A stretch of DNA of 64,000 nt from NCBI RefSeq assembly GCF_002814235.1, contig NZ_PHSU01000030.1, positions 1-64,000 of the forward strand, given 5' to 3'. Made by a program: the position numbers and the translations under genes. Each line of letters starts with the position of its first letter. Within the stretch, counting starts at the first letter, position 1. The notes beneath the pieces were generated by a model, which saw only the letters and a list, made by a program, of their open reading frames with translations, was not told the DNA's origin and ran no database searches. Source of the DNA: Pseudomonas sp. QS1027 (GTDB lineage Bacteria > Pseudomonadota > Gammaproteobacteria > Pseudomonadales > Pseudomonadaceae). This document shows positions 34,513 through 44,894 of this stretch, in pieces.

Positions 34513-34639
34513 TGTGCTTCAGTGTCTTACCGAGACACTGATGAAGATCATTCCAAGGTAAATTGCCGGTAAAGGCGCTTTTCCTGAAACAATTCAGTGC
34601 TTATCTTGCAGCCTCCCCAAAAAGAAGTTCTCGCGCACA

Positions 34640-35944
34640 ATGGTTGATCACTCCATGCAATCTTCTGTTTCCCACAAATCTCGTCGCTGGCTGTTCGGCC
34701 TGTTGATCCTGTTGATTGTTGGCGCACTGTGCTGGCATTTCTGGCCGTCAGGCGCGCATCACAAGGGTGCGCAGGCCAAGGCCGGCGGGCATGGGGGCAA
34801 GTCGGGCATGATGCGTCCGGGCTTCGGTGCGTCCGCCGGCCCAGTGCCTGTGCGGGTAGCGCCGGCGACGTTGGGGGACTTCCCGGTGTATTACAAAGCC
34901 CTGGGGACGGTGACCGCCCTCAACACGGTCAACGTGCGGACCCAGGTCGCCGGGCAACTGGTCAAGATCAACTTCCAGGAAGGGCAGATGGTCAAGGCCG
35001 GCGACGTGCTGGCCGAGATCGATCCGCGCAACTACGAAAGCGCCTTGCTCCAGGCCCAGGGCACTCTCCTGCAAAGCCAGGCGCAATTGAAAAACGCCCA
35101 GGTCGATCTGCAGCGCTATCGCGGACTGTTCGCCGAAGACAGTATTGCCAAGCAGACCCTGGACACCGCCGAAGCCTCGGTGCTGCAATACCAGGGCATG
35201 GTCAAGGCCAACCAGGGCGCGGTCGACGCGGCCAAACTGAACCTGGACTTCGCCAAGATCCGTGCACCGATTTCCGGGCGCCTGGGCCTGCGCCAACTGG
35301 ACGTCGGCAACCTGCTGGCGGCTAACGACAGCCAGATACTGGTGATCATCACCCAGACCCAGCCGATCAGCGTGGCGTTCACCCTGCCGGAAAACAACCT
35401 CGACACCGTGCTCACCCGTTATCACGGCGGGGCGAAATTGTCCGCCGAAGCCTGGGACCGTGGCGACGTGAAACAACAGGCCAGCGGTGTACTGCAGAGC
35501 ATCGACAATCAGATCGACATCACCACCGGCACCCTCAAGTTCAAGGCCCTTTACGATAACCGCGAGCAGAGCCTGTTCCCCAACCAGTTCGTCAATGTGC
35601 ACTTGCTCGCCGACACCCTGAAAAACGTGGTGCTGGCGCCGAGCGCGGCGATCCAGTTCGGCAACGACGGCACCTTCGTCTATGTCATGGACGGCGACAA
35701 GAAGGTCAAGATCCGGCCGCTGAAAGTCGGCGCCAGCGACGGCAACGTCACAGTGATCAAGGACGGCCTGGCCGTCGGCGATCGGGTGGTCCTGGAAGGT
35801 ACCGACCGCTTGAAGGATGGCGGTGACGTGGAAGTGGTCAACGACAGCCAGGAGGTACCGAAGGCGCCCGCGGAACAGTTGAAGGACAGCTCGGCGGCCA
35901 AGGCACCGGCTGAAGCCGGCAAGGCGAAAAAGGTCGGCGCATGA
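34640..35944 (+). CDS. muxA: RND efflux membrane-fusion protein MuxA (MdtA-like)
   Basis: A 434-residue periplasmic adaptor, probably tethered by the N-terminal helix (WLFGLLILLIVGALCWHFW). Barrel-sandwich halves flank an alpha-hairpin (ALLQAQGTLLQSQAQLKNAQ, LFAEDSIAKQTLDTAEAS). Typical MdtA/MuxA motifs include FAKIRAPISGRLGLRQLDVG. It bridges the MuxB/MuxC pumps to the OpmB channel. Its TGA overlaps the muxB ATG. An ATG five codons downstream (MQSSVSH) is an equally plausible start, since neither has a clear Shine-Dalgarno. Confidence 0.95.
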   Translation: MVDHSMQSSVSHKSRRWLFGLLILLIVGALCWHFWPSGAHHKGAQAKAGGHGGKSGMMRPGFGASAGPVPVRVAPATLGDFPVYYKALGTVTALNTVNVRTQVAGQLVKINFQEGQMVKAGDVLAEIDPRNYESALLQAQGTLLQSQAQLKNAQVDLQRYRGLFAEDSIAKQTLDTAEASVLQYQGMVKANQGAVDAAKLNLDFAKIRAPISGRLGLRQLDVGNLLAANDSQILVIITQTQPISVAFTLPENNLDTVLTRYHGGAKLSAEAWDRGDVKQQASGVLQSIDNQIDITTGTLKFKALYDNREQSLFPNQFVNVHLLADTLKNVVLAPSAAIQFGNDGTFVYVMDGDKKVKIRPLKVGASDGNVTVIKDGLAVGDRVVLEGTDRLKDGGDVEVVNDSQEVPKAPAEQLKDSSAAKAPAEAGKAKKVGA

Positions 35945-38900
35945 ATCTCTCGCGGCTGTTCATTCTCCGCCCGGTAGCGACCACCCTGAGCATGCTGGCC
36001 ATTATCCTGGCCGGCCTGATCGCCTATCGGCTGCTGCCGGTGTCGGCGCTGCCCCAGGTCGACTACCCGACCATTCGGGTGATGACCCTCTACCCGGGTG
36101 CGAGTCCCGATGTGATGACCAGCGCGGTCACCGCGCCCCTGGAACGCCAGTTCGGGCAAATGCCCGGGCTGACCCAGATGGCTTCCACCAGTTCCGGCGG
36201 GGCCTCGATCCTGACCCTGCGTTTCAACCTCGACATCAACATGGATGTCGCCGAGCAGCAGGTCCAGGCGGCGATCAATGCCGCCACCAACCTGCTGCCC
36301 AAGGATTTGCCGGCACCGCCGGTGTACAACAAGGTCAACCCGGCGGATACCCCGGTGCTGACCCTGGCGATCACCTCGAAAACCATGCTGTTGCCCAAGC
36401 TCAACGACCTGGTCGATACCCGCATGGCGCAGAAGATCGCCCAGATCAGCGGTGTCGGCATGGTCAGCATTGCCGGCGGTCAGCGCCAGGCGGTGCGGAT
36501 CAAGGTCAATCCCGAGGCGCTGGCGGCCAACAGCCTGAACCTGTCGGATGTGCGCACCCTGATCGGCGTCTCGAACGTCAACCAGCCCAAGGGCAACTTC
36601 GACGGCCCGACCCGGGTGTCGATGCTCGACGCCAACGACCAGTTGCGTTCGCCTGCGGAATACGCCGAACTGATCCTCGCCTACAAGAACGGCGCGCCGC
36701 TGCGGCTCAAGGATGTCGCGCAGATCGTCGATGGCGCCGAGAACGAGCGCCTCGCGGCCTGGGCCAACGAAAACCAGGCCGTGCTGCTGAATATCCAGCG
36801 CCAGCCCGGGGCCAACGTGATCGAGGTGGTGGACCGGATCAAGGCCTTGCTGCCGAGCATCACCGACAACCTGCCGGCGGGCATCGAGGTCAAGGTCCTG
36901 ACCGACCGCACCCAGACCATCCGTGCCTCGGTCAGCGACGTCCAGCATGAACTGCTGATCTCCATCGCCCTGGTGGTGATGGTGACCTTCCTGTTCCTGC
37001 GCCGGGCCAGCGCCACCATCATTCCCTCGGTGGCCGTACCGCTGTCGCTGATCGGTACCTTCGGCGTGATGTACCTGGCGGGCTTTTCGGTCAACAACCT
37101 GACCCTGATGGCCCTGACCATTGCCACCGGCTTCGTGGTCGACGATGCCATCGTCATGCTGGAAAACATCTCGCGCTTTATCGAGGAGGGCGACAGCCCG
37201 ATGCAGGCGGCGCTCAAGGGCGCCAAGCAGATCGGCTTCACCCTGATCTCGCTGACGCTGTCGCTGATTGCGGTGCTGATCCCGCTGTTGTTCATGGCCG
37301 ACGTGGTCGGGCGGCTGTTCCGCGAGTTCGCCATCACCCTGGCGGTGGCGATCCTGATTTCCCTGGTGGTGTCCCTGACCCTCACGCCGATGATGTGCGC
37401 GCGCTTGCTCAAGCGCGAGCCCAAACCCGAAGAGCAGGGCCGCTTCTACCGGGCCAGCGGTGCCTGGATCGACTGGTTGATCGAATCCTATGGCCGCAAG
37501 TTGCAGTGGGTGCTCAAGCACCAGTCGCTGACCTTGCTGGTGGCGGTCGGCACCCTGGCGCTGACCGTGTTCCTCTACATGATCGTGCCCAAGGGCTTCT
37601 TCCCGGTGCAGGACACCGGGGTGATCCAGGGGATTTCCGAAGCGCCGCAGTCGGTATCCTTTGCCTCGATGAGCCAGCGCCAACAGGAACTGGCCAAGGT
37701 CATCCTCACCGATCCGGATGTGGAAAGCCTGTCGTCGTATATCGGCGTGGACGGTGACAACGCCACGCTCAACAGCGGCCGCTTTCTGATCAACCTCAAG
37801 CCGCGCCACCAGCGCCGCGAGACCGCCACGCAGATCATCAACCGCCTGCAGCCGGAAGTCGACAAGCTGTCGGGGATCCGCCTGTACATGCAGCCGGTGC
37901 AGGACCTGACCATCGAAGATCGGGTCAGCCGTACCCAGTACCAGTTCAGCATGTCCTCGCCGGACCCCGACCTGCTGGCGGAGTGGAGCGGCAAGCTGGT
38001 GGATGCCCTGGCCCAGCGCCCGGAACTGACGGATGTTGCCAGCGACTTGCAGGACAAGGGCCTGCAAGTCTTCCTGGTGATCGACCGGGACGCCGCTTCG
38101 CGCCTTGGCGTGGCGGTGTCGGATATCACCGACGCACTGTATGACGGCTTCGGCCAGCGGCAGATTTCCACCATCTACACCCAGGCCAGCCAGTACCGCG
38201 TGGTGCTGCAAGCCCAGGCGGGAGAGACGATCGGACCGCGGGCGCTGGAGCAGATCCACGTCAAGACCACCAGTGGCGGACAGGTGCGCCTGTCCAGCCT
38301 GGCCCGTGTCGAGGAGCGTCAGGCGCAGTTGGCCATCTCCCATATCGGCCAGTTTCCTGCGGTGATGATGTCGTTCAACCTGGCGCCGGGCGTGGCGCTG
38401 GGGCAGGCGGTGGAGGTTATCGACCAGGTCAAGCAGGAAATCGGCATGCCGGTGGGCGTGCAGACCCAGTTCCAGGGGGCGGCCGAAGCCTTCCAGGCCT
38501 CGCTGTCGAGCACCTTGCTGCTGATCCTGGCGGCGGTGGTGACCATGTACATCGTGCTCGGGGTGCTCTACGAGAGCTATATCCACCCGGTGACGATTCT
38601 CTCGACCTTGCCCTCGGCGGCGGTCGGGGCCTTGCTGGCGTTGATTCTGACGGGCAACGACCTGGGCATGATCGCCATTATCGGGATCATCCTGCTGATC
38701 GGTATCGTCAAGAAGAACGCGATCATGATGATCGACTTCGCCCTCGACGCCGAGCGCAACCAGGGCATGTTGCCGGAGCAGGCGATCTACCAGGCGGCGC
38801 TGTTGCGTTTCCGGCCGATCCTGATGACCACCCTGGCGGCGCTGTTCGGCGCCATTCCGTTGATGCTCGCCACCGGTTCCGGCGCCGAACTGCGTCAACC

Positions 38901-39042
38901 CCTGGGCCTGGTGATGGTCGGCGGCCTGCTGGTCAGCCAGGTGCTGACCCTGTTCACCACCCCGGTGATCTACCTGTACTTCGATCGCCTCGGACGGCGC
39001 TGGGGGCGGCATCCGAGCCGTCTTGAGCAGGTGGAAACATGA
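35941..39042 (+). CDS. muxB: RND multidrug transporter MuxB (MdtB-like)
   Basis: A 1033-residue inner-membrane proton/drug antiporter with twelve TM helices and two large periplasmic loops. Recognisable: TM1 start MNLSRLFILRPVATTLSMLA and the TM4 proton-relay motif GFVVDDAIVMLENISRF with adjacent aspartates. It overlaps muxA and muxC by four bases each. In P. aeruginosa the MuxABC-OpmB system needs both different RND subunits and handles aztreonam, macrolides, novobiocin and tetracycline; the range here is inferred. Confidence 0.96.
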   Translation: MNLSRLFILRPVATTLSMLAIILAGLIAYRLLPVSALPQVDYPTIRVMTLYPGASPDVMTSAVTAPLERQFGQMPGLTQMASTSSGGASILTLRFNLDINMDVAEQQVQAAINAATNLLPKDLPAPPVYNKVNPADTPVLTLAITSKTMLLPKLNDLVDTRMAQKIAQISGVGMVSIAGGQRQAVRIKVNPEALAANSLNLSDVRTLIGVSNVNQPKGNFDGPTRVSMLDANDQLRSPAEYAELILAYKNGAPLRLKDVAQIVDGAENERLAAWANENQAVLLNIQRQPGANVIEVVDRIKALLPSITDNLPAGIEVKVLTDRTQTIRASVSDVQHELLISIALVVMVTFLFLRRASATIIPSVAVPLSLIGTFGVMYLAGFSVNNLTLMALTIATGFVVDDAIVMLENISRFIEEGDSPMQAALKGAKQIGFTLISLTLSLIAVLIPLLFMADVVGRLFREFAITLAVAILISLVVSLTLTPMMCARLLKREPKPEEQGRFYRASGAWIDWLIESYGRKLQWVLKHQSLTLLVAVGTLALTVFLYMIVPKGFFPVQDTGVIQGISEAPQSVSFASMSQRQQELAKVILTDPDVESLSSYIGVDGDNATLNSGRFLINLKPRHQRRETATQIINRLQPEVDKLSGIRLYMQPVQDLTIEDRVSRTQYQFSMSSPDPDLLAEWSGKLVDALAQRPELTDVASDLQDKGLQVFLVIDRDAASRLGVAVSDITDALYDGFGQRQISTIYTQASQYRVVLQAQAGETIGPRALEQIHVKTTSGGQVRLSSLARVEERQAQLAISHIGQFPAVMMSFNLAPGVALGQAVEVIDQVKQEIGMPVGVQTQFQGAAEAFQASLSSTLLLILAAVVTMYIVLGVLYESYIHPVTILSTLPSAAVGALLALILTGNDLGMIAIIGIILLIGIVKKNAIMMIDFALDAERNQGMLPEQAIYQAALLRFRPILMTTLAALFGAIPLMLATGSGAELRQPLGLVMVGGLLVSQVLTLFTTPVIYLYFDRLGRRWGRHPSRLEQVET

Positions 39043-42000
39043 ACCTGTCGGGACCTTTTATTCGCCGGCCGGTAGCCACCATGCTGCTGAGCCTGGCGAT
39101 TGTCCTGCTGGGGGCCGTGAGTTTCGGCCTGTTACCGGTTTCGCCGCTGCCGCAAATGGACTTCCCGGTGATCGTGGTCCAGGCCAGTCTGCCGGGGGCC
39201 AGCCCGGAAGTCATGGCTTCCACCGTGGCCACGCCGCTGGAACGTTCCTTCGGTGTGATTCCCGGCATCAATACCATGAGCAGCCGCTCCAGCCAGGGCT
39301 CGACCCGGGTGATCCTGCAGTTCGACCTCAACCGCGATATCAACGGCGCGGCGCGGGAAGTCCAGGCGGCGATCAATGCCTCGCGCAACCTGCTGCCAAG
39401 CGGCATGCGCAGCATGCCCACCTACAAGAAGGTCAACCCGTCCCAGGCGCCGATCATGGTGCTCTCGCTGACCTCCGACGTGTTGCAGAAGGGCCAGCTC
39501 TACGACCTGGCCTCGACCGTCCTGTCCCAGAGCCTGTCCCAGGTCCCGGGTGTGGGCGAGGTGCAGATCGGTGGCAGTTCGCTGCCGGCGGTGCGCATCG
39601 AACTCGAGCCCCAGGCGCTCAACCAGTATGGCGTGGCCCTGGACGATGTGCGAACCGCCATTGCCAACGCCAACGTGCGCCGGCCCAAGGGTTCGCTTGA
39701 GGACGCCGACCGCAACTGGCAGATACAGGCCAACGACCAACTGGAAAAAGCCAGGGACTACGAGCCGCTGATCATCCACTACCAGAACGGCGCGGCCTTG
39801 CGCCTGGGGGATGTGTCGAAGATCAGCGACAGCGTCGAGGACCGTTACAACGCCGGGTTCTTCAACAATGACGAGGCGGTCCTGCTGGTGATCAACCGCC
39901 AGGCCGGCGCCAACATCATCGAGACGGTGAATGAGATCAAGGCGCAACTGCCGACCTTGCAGGCGGTGTTGCCGGCCAGCGTCAAGCTGAACCTGGCCAT
40001 GGACCGCTCGCCGGTGATCAAGGCCACGCTCCACGAAGCCGAGATGACCCTGCTGATCGCCGTGGCCCTGGTGGTACTGGTGGTCTACCTGTTCCTCGGC
40101 AATTTCCGCGCGTCGCTGATCCCGACCCTGGCGGTGCCGGTGTCGCTGGTCGGCACCTTTGCGATCATGTACCTCTATGGCTTCTCCCTGAACAACCTGT
40201 CGCTGATGGCCTTGATCCTGGCCACCGGCCTGGTGGTGGACGATGCCATCGTGGTGCTGGAGAACATTTCCCGGCATATCGACGATGGCATCCCGCCGAT
40301 GAAGGCCGCGTACCTGGGGGCCAAGGAAGTCGGCTTCACCTTGCTGTCGATGAACCTGTCGCTGGTGGTGGTGTTCCTCTCGATCCTGTTTATCGGCGGG
40401 ATCATCGGCAACCTGTTCCGCGAGTTTTCCATCACCCTGGCGGCCTCCATCCTGGTTTCGCTGGTGGTGTCCCTGACCCTGACGCCGATGCTCTGCGCGC
40501 GCTGGCTCAAGCCGCACCAGCAGGGCGAACCGACCCGCCTGCAACGCTGGAGTGAAAACGCCAACGAACGGATGATGGCGGCCTACGCCGTCAGCCTCGA
40601 CTGGGTGCTGCGGCACAAGCGCCTGACCTTGCTCAGCCTGCTCGTCACCATCGGGGTGAACATCGCCCTGTACGTGGTGGTGCCGAAAACCTTCCTGCCG
40701 CAACAGGACACCGGGCAATTGATCGGTTTCGTGCGTGGCGACGACGGCATGTCGTTCGGCAATATGCAGCCGAAGATGGAAATCTTCCGCAAGGCGGTGC
40801 TGGCCGACCCGGCGGTGCAAAGCGTGGCCGGCTTTATCGGCGGTAACAACGGTACCAACAACGCCTTGATGCTGGTGCGCCTCAAGCCGATCAAGGAGCG
40901 CAATGTCTCGGCGCAGAAGGTCATCGAGCGCCTGCGCGACGAAATGCCCAAGGTGGCCGGCGCCCGGCTGATGCTGATGGCCGACCAGGACCTGCAATTC
41001 GGCGGCGGTCGCGAGCAACAGACCGCGCAGTACTCCTACATCCTGCAAAGCGACGACCTGGGGGCCTTGCGCGAGTGGTACCCGAAAGTGGTCGCGGCCC
41101 TCAAGGCCTTGCCGGAGCTGACCGCCCTCGATGCCCGGGAAGGCCGCGGGGCCCCGCAGACCACCCTGGTGGTCGACCGTGATACCGCCAAACGCCTGGG
41201 CGTGGACATGGGGACGGTCACGACCGTACTCAACAACGCCTACAGCCAGCGGCAGATTTCCACCATCTACGACACCCTGAACCAGTATGAAGTGGTGATG
41301 GAGATCAACCCGAAATACGCCCAGTCGCCGGAAACCCTCAATCAGGTCAAGGTGATCGGCTCAAGCGGGCAGCGCATTCCGCTGTCGGCCATTGCCCATT
41401 ATGAGAACAGCCTGCAGGACGATCGGGTCGACCACGAGGGCCAGTTCGCCTCGGAAAGCCTGTCGTTCGACATGGCCCCCGGGGTGACGGTGGAGCAGGG
41501 GACCGCCGCCATCGAGCGGGCTATCGCCAAACTCGGCTTGCCGGAAGCGGTGATCGCCAAGATGGCCGGCACCAGCGACGCCTTTGCCGCCACCCAGAAA
41601 AGCCAGCCGTTCATGATCCTTGGCGCGTTGGTGGCGGTGTACCTGGTATTGGGCATCCTGTATGAGAGCTACATCCACCCGCTGACCATTCTTTCCACAC
41701 TGCCGTCGGCCGGGGTCGGCGCCTTGCTCAGCATCTACCTGCTGGGCGGCGAGTTCAGCCTGATCTCGCTACTGGGGCTGTTCCTGCTGATCGGCGTGGT
41801 GAAAAAGAACGCGATCCTGATGATCGACCTGGCGCTGCAACTGGAACGTCATTCCGGCCTGGACCCGCTGGAATCGATTCGCCAGGCCTGCCTGCTGCGC
41901 CTGCGGCCGATCCTGATGACCACCCTGGCGGCGATCCTCGGTGCCTTGCCATTGCTGCTGAGCAGTGCCGAAGGCGCGGAAATGCGCCAGCCCCTGGGCC

Positions 42001-42146
42001 TGACCATTATCGGCGGGTTGGTCTTCAGTCAGATCCTGACTCTCTACACCACCCCGGTGGTTTACCTTTATCTCGACCGTTTGCGCCACCGCTTCAACAA
42101 ATGGCGTGGCGTACGCACTGATGGTGCTCTGGAAACTCCGCTATGA
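39039..42146 (+). CDS. muxC: RND multidrug transporter MuxC (MdtC-like)
   Basis: A 1035-residue second RND subunit, paralogous to MuxB and starting MNLSGPFIRRPVATMLLSLA. The TM4 motif reads GLVVDDAIVVLENISRHIDD, so proton-relay aspartates are kept in both subunits. The C-terminal half contains YESYIHPLTILSTLPSAGVG. It probably forms a heterotrimer with MuxB as in the E. coli MdtBC model. It overlaps muxB and opmB by four bases, indicating tight translational coupling. Confidence 0.96.
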   Translation: MNLSGPFIRRPVATMLLSLAIVLLGAVSFGLLPVSPLPQMDFPVIVVQASLPGASPEVMASTVATPLERSFGVIPGINTMSSRSSQGSTRVILQFDLNRDINGAAREVQAAINASRNLLPSGMRSMPTYKKVNPSQAPIMVLSLTSDVLQKGQLYDLASTVLSQSLSQVPGVGEVQIGGSSLPAVRIELEPQALNQYGVALDDVRTAIANANVRRPKGSLEDADRNWQIQANDQLEKARDYEPLIIHYQNGAALRLGDVSKISDSVEDRYNAGFFNNDEAVLLVINRQAGANIIETVNEIKAQLPTLQAVLPASVKLNLAMDRSPVIKATLHEAEMTLLIAVALVVLVVYLFLGNFRASLIPTLAVPVSLVGTFAIMYLYGFSLNNLSLMALILATGLVVDDAIVVLENISRHIDDGIPPMKAAYLGAKEVGFTLLSMNLSLVVVFLSILFIGGIIGNLFREFSITLAASILVSLVVSLTLTPMLCARWLKPHQQGEPTRLQRWSENANERMMAAYAVSLDWVLRHKRLTLLSLLVTIGVNIALYVVVPKTFLPQQDTGQLIGFVRGDDGMSFGNMQPKMEIFRKAVLADPAVQSVAGFIGGNNGTNNALMLVRLKPIKERNVSAQKVIERLRDEMPKVAGARLMLMADQDLQFGGGREQQTAQYSYILQSDDLGALREWYPKVVAALKALPELTALDAREGRGAPQTTLVVDRDTAKRLGVDMGTVTTVLNNAYSQRQISTIYDTLNQYEVVMEINPKYAQSPETLNQVKVIGSSGQRIPLSAIAHYENSLQDDRVDHEGQFASESLSFDMAPGVTVEQGTAAIERAIAKLGLPEAVIAKMAGTSDAFAATQKSQPFMILGALVAVYLVLGILYESYIHPLTILSTLPSAGVGALLSIYLLGGEFSLISLLGLFLLIGVVKKNAILMIDLALQLERHSGLDPLESIRQACLLRLRPILMTTLAAILGALPLLLSSAEGAEMRQPLGLTIIGGLVFSQILTLYTTPVVYLYLDRLRHRFNKWRGVRTDGALETPL

Positions 42147-43633
42147 CTGACCAATCGCAATGCAAAGTGCCTCTGGCCGCCCAGCGCCTGGAGACCATCC
42201 GTGGCTCGCGTCTGCTGAGCGTGGCCTTGTGCGGGCTGATGCTCAGTGCCTGCGCCGTGGGCCCGGACTACAAGCGCCCGGAGGCCGCCGCACCGGCGCA
42301 ATACAAGGAAGCCGCCGGTTGGCGTCAGGCCCAGCCCAGCGACTCCCTGGCCCGTGGCGCCTGGTGGGAGTTGTATGGCGACCCGACGCTCAATGGCCTG
42401 GTGGAAAAACTCAACAATGCCAACCAGACCGTGGCGCAGTCCGAAGCCCAGTACCGCCAGGCCCTGGCGTTGGTCAAAAGCTCCACCGGCGCGTTCTTTC
42501 CCACGGTCGACCTGAGTGCCGGGAAAACCCGCTCCAGCCAGGGCACCGGCAGCAGCAGCTCGAGCCTGAGCCGCTCCTCCAGCGGGATTCTCGATACCTA
42601 CAACACGCAACTGGGGGTGAGTTGGGAAGCTGACGTCTGGGGCAAGCTGCGGCGCGGCCTGGAGGCCAATGACGCGAGCGCCCAGGCGAGCTTTGCCGAC
42701 CTTGCGGCGATGCGCCTGAGCCAGCAGTCGAGCCTGGTGCAGAACTACCTGCAACTGCGGGTGATCGACGAACAGAAACGCCTGCTTGAAGCCACGGTGC
42801 AGGCCTACGAGCGCTCGTTGAAAAACACCGAAAGCCAGTACCGTTTTGGCGTTTCCGGGAAAGCGGCGATCGCCCAGGCGCAGACCCAGCTCAAGAGTGC
42901 CCAGGGCGACCTGATCGACCTGGTCTGGCAACGGGCCCAGTTTGAAAACGCCATTGCCGTCATGATCGGCCTGCCGCCAGCGCAGTTCAAACTGGAGGCG
43001 ACCGCTACTGTTCCGGCCTTGCCGGCGATTCCGCTGGGCGTGCCATCGCAACTGCTGGAGCGGCGTCCGGACATCGCCTCGGCGGAACGTTCGGTGATCG
43101 CGGCCAATGCCAATATCGGCGTGGCGAAGGCGGCTTATTATCCGGACTTCACCTTGAGCCTGTCCGGCGGTTACAGCAGCAGCACCTTTGAAAACTGGAT
43201 CACCCTGCCGAACCGTTTCTGGTCGGTAGGCCCGAAACTGGCCGCCACCTTGTTCGACGGTGGGCAGCGTTCGGCGGAAGTGGATCGCACCGAGGCGGTG
43301 TATGACCAGACCGTGGCCAAGTACCGCCAGACCGTGCTGGATGGTTTCCGTGAAGTGGAAAACTACATGGTCCAGCTCAAGGTCATGGAAGACGAGGCGG
43401 CGGTGCGGGCCCAGGCGCTGGACGCGGCCCGGGAATCCCTGCGTTTGACCGACAATCAGTACAAGGCCGGCCTGATCACTTACCTGGACGTGGTCACGGT
43501 GCAGACCACGGCGCTGACCAACGAGCGTAGCGTGCTGACCTTGCTGCAGAGTCGGTTGATTGCCAGCGTCCAGTTGATTGCGGCGATGGGCGGCGGTTGG
43601 GATGGTCATACCGATTTGAAGGCCAAGCGCTGA
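42143..43633 (+). CDS. opmB: Outer-membrane efflux lipoprotein OpmB
   Basis: A 496-residue TolC-like channel of the NodT family. The lipoprotein signal ends in LMLSACAVGPDYKRP, so the Cys is lipidated. Two OEP repeats follow (about residues 85-275 and 300-485). Conserved NodT features are SWEADVWGKLRRGLEA and LLERRPDIASAERSVIAANA. It is the last gene of the mux operon and ends just before a strong hairpin. Confidence 0.95.
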   Translation: MTDQSQCKVPLAAQRLETIRGSRLLSVALCGLMLSACAVGPDYKRPEAAAPAQYKEAAGWRQAQPSDSLARGAWWELYGDPTLNGLVEKLNNANQTVAQSEAQYRQALALVKSSTGAFFPTVDLSAGKTRSSQGTGSSSSSLSRSSSGILDTYNTQLGVSWEADVWGKLRRGLEANDASAQASFADLAAMRLSQQSSLVQNYLQLRVIDEQKRLLEATVQAYERSLKNTESQYRFGVSGKAAIAQAQTQLKSAQGDLIDLVWQRAQFENAIAVMIGLPPAQFKLEATATVPALPAIPLGVPSQLLERRPDIASAERSVIAANANIGVAKAAYYPDFTLSLSGGYSSSTFENWITLPNRFWSVGPKLAATLFDGGQRSAEVDRTEAVYDQTVAKYRQTVLDGFREVENYMVQLKVMEDEAAVRAQALDAARESLRLTDNQYKAGLITYLDVVTVQTTALTNERSVLTLLQSRLIASVQLIAAMGGGWDGHTDLKAKR

Positions 43634-43657
43634 TCGGCGTTCGGTTTGGGGTTGATG

Positions 43658-43684
43658 CGGGGCTTCTGAGGAAGCCCCGTCTTA
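43658..43684 (+). terminator. Terminator of the mux operon
   Basis: CGGGGCTTC-TGAG-GAAGCCCCG is a perfect 9-bp stem followed by TCTTATTT. It sits between the convergent ends of opmB and the MFS gene and may serve both strands. Confidence 0.85.
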
Positions 43685-44854
43685 TTTCTGCAACGAAGGC
43701 ACCCTGCGCCCAGCCAGGAAACACAGGCTGCCGCCAATCGCCGTCAGGCCACTGAGGGCATAGAACATCGTCCCCGGCGCCGTATGGATCAGCAGATACC
43801 CGCAGATCACCGGACTCAACGCCCCGCCCAGGGCCGCCAGGTTCTGTGCGCCGAGGTAACTGCCCCGCAGATCCTCCGGGGCGATGGTGTCGACGAACAG
43901 GTACTCGGACGGATAAATGATCATCTCCCCCAGGGTGAAGATGAACATCGCCGCGCACCAGGTCACCAGGTTCTGCGCAAAACTGAAACCGATCAGCCCG
44001 ACGATAAACAGACTGGTGCCAATGGCGATCCAGTAGCGCAATTGCTCACGCTTGAGAAAACGGCCGATCTGGTATTGCAGCAGGATCACACTGATGGCAT
44101 TGCAGGCCAGGATCGCCGACAAGGTGGTCAGGGCATCCTGACTGCTGTGGGTTACCAGCAGAAACTGCGACAGGTACAGCGTGAAGCGCCCATGGACGAT
44201 GGTGCTCAGCAGGCTGCCGCAGGTAAACAGGATCAGGGTCCGATCATTGCGCAGCGTCACCAGGGTCTTGATGAAACTGGGGGGCTTGCCGATCTGGGCC
44301 TGGGCGGTCGGGGTGATACCGAACATCAGGAATATGCTGCCAAAGGCGATGCCGGCGGCTATCAGGAATGGTGCCAGGGGCTGCACCCCGGCGATCACCA
44401 CGCCGAGCATCGGGCCGGTGGCGTAACCGATATTGGTCAGGGTGTAGCGCAGGGAGAAGACCTTGGCCCGCTGGTCGATGGGCAGGTTCTCGCTGATGAT
44501 GGCCTTGGAACCGATCAGAAACAGCGCCGACGCGGTCTCGGTCATCACCAGGGTCAGGGTGGTCAGGTACAGGTCATGGGCGAACGTCAGCAGGGTGAAG
44601 CCGATGCCGCTGGAGAGCATGGCGAGGATCATCAGCCGGCGTTTTTCCAGGCGGTCGATAACGTAACCGCCGTACAACGAGAGGAGGGTGGCGATAAACA
44701 CCGCGATCCCCATCAGCAGGCCGACATCCTGCTGGTTCAGCCCGAGTTTCCTGCTGAGGAACAGGGTCAGCAGCGGACTGGTAATGGCACGGCTGACGAC
44801 GATGGTCACGGAGCAGATCATCAGCCGGCGGATAACGAGGGAGTAGGTGGCCAC
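43682..44854 (-). CDS. MFS transporter, last gene of the lyase/ABC operon
   Basis: A 390-residue major-facilitator protein with about 12 TM helices. The loop 2-3 motif reads GGYVIDRLEKRRLMI. It resembles the drug/metabolite exporter branch. I choose the GTG at 44854 (VATYSLVIRRLM) because AAGGA lies upstream; an ATG at 44926 would overlap the preceding gene by 32 bases and add 24 residues that look non-membrane. Substrate unknown. As the seventh gene of a catabolic-looking operon it may export a product or act as a secondary importer. Confidence 0.85.
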   Translation of the reverse strand: MATYSLVIRRLMICSVTIVVSRAITSPLLTLFLSRKLGLNQQDVGLLMGIAVFIATLLSLYGGYVIDRLEKRRLMILAMLSSGIGFTLLTFAHDLYLTTLTLVMTETASALFLIGSKAIISENLPIDQRAKVFSLRYTLTNIGYATGPMLGVVIAGVQPLAPFLIAAGIAFGSIFLMFGITPTAQAQIGKPPSFIKTLVTLRNDRTLILFTCGSLLSTIVHGRFTLYLSQFLLVTHSSQDALTTLSAILACNAISVILLQYQIGRFLKREQLRYWIAIGTSLFIVGLIGFSFAQNLVTWCAAMFIFTLGEMIIYPSEYLFVDTIAPEDLRGSYLGAQNLAALGGALSPVICGYLLIHTAPGTMFYALSGLTAIGGSLCFLAGRRVPSLQK

Positions 44855-44894
44855 GGTGGTGCTTATATCCTTGTTTTCGAAAACCGCTGCAAAG

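Noticed and set aside
35680..39012. 1110-codon minus-strand open frame antisense to muxA/muxB
   Set aside because: It is a His/Gln/Arg/Asp-rich shadow frame caused by the GC-ending codon bias of the muxB gene; no family resemblance, and muxB is certain.
39132..41048. 638-codon minus-strand frame antisense to muxC
   Set aside because: Same shadow effect; composition rich in His, Gln and Arg with no hydrophobic core, while muxC is complete on the other strand.
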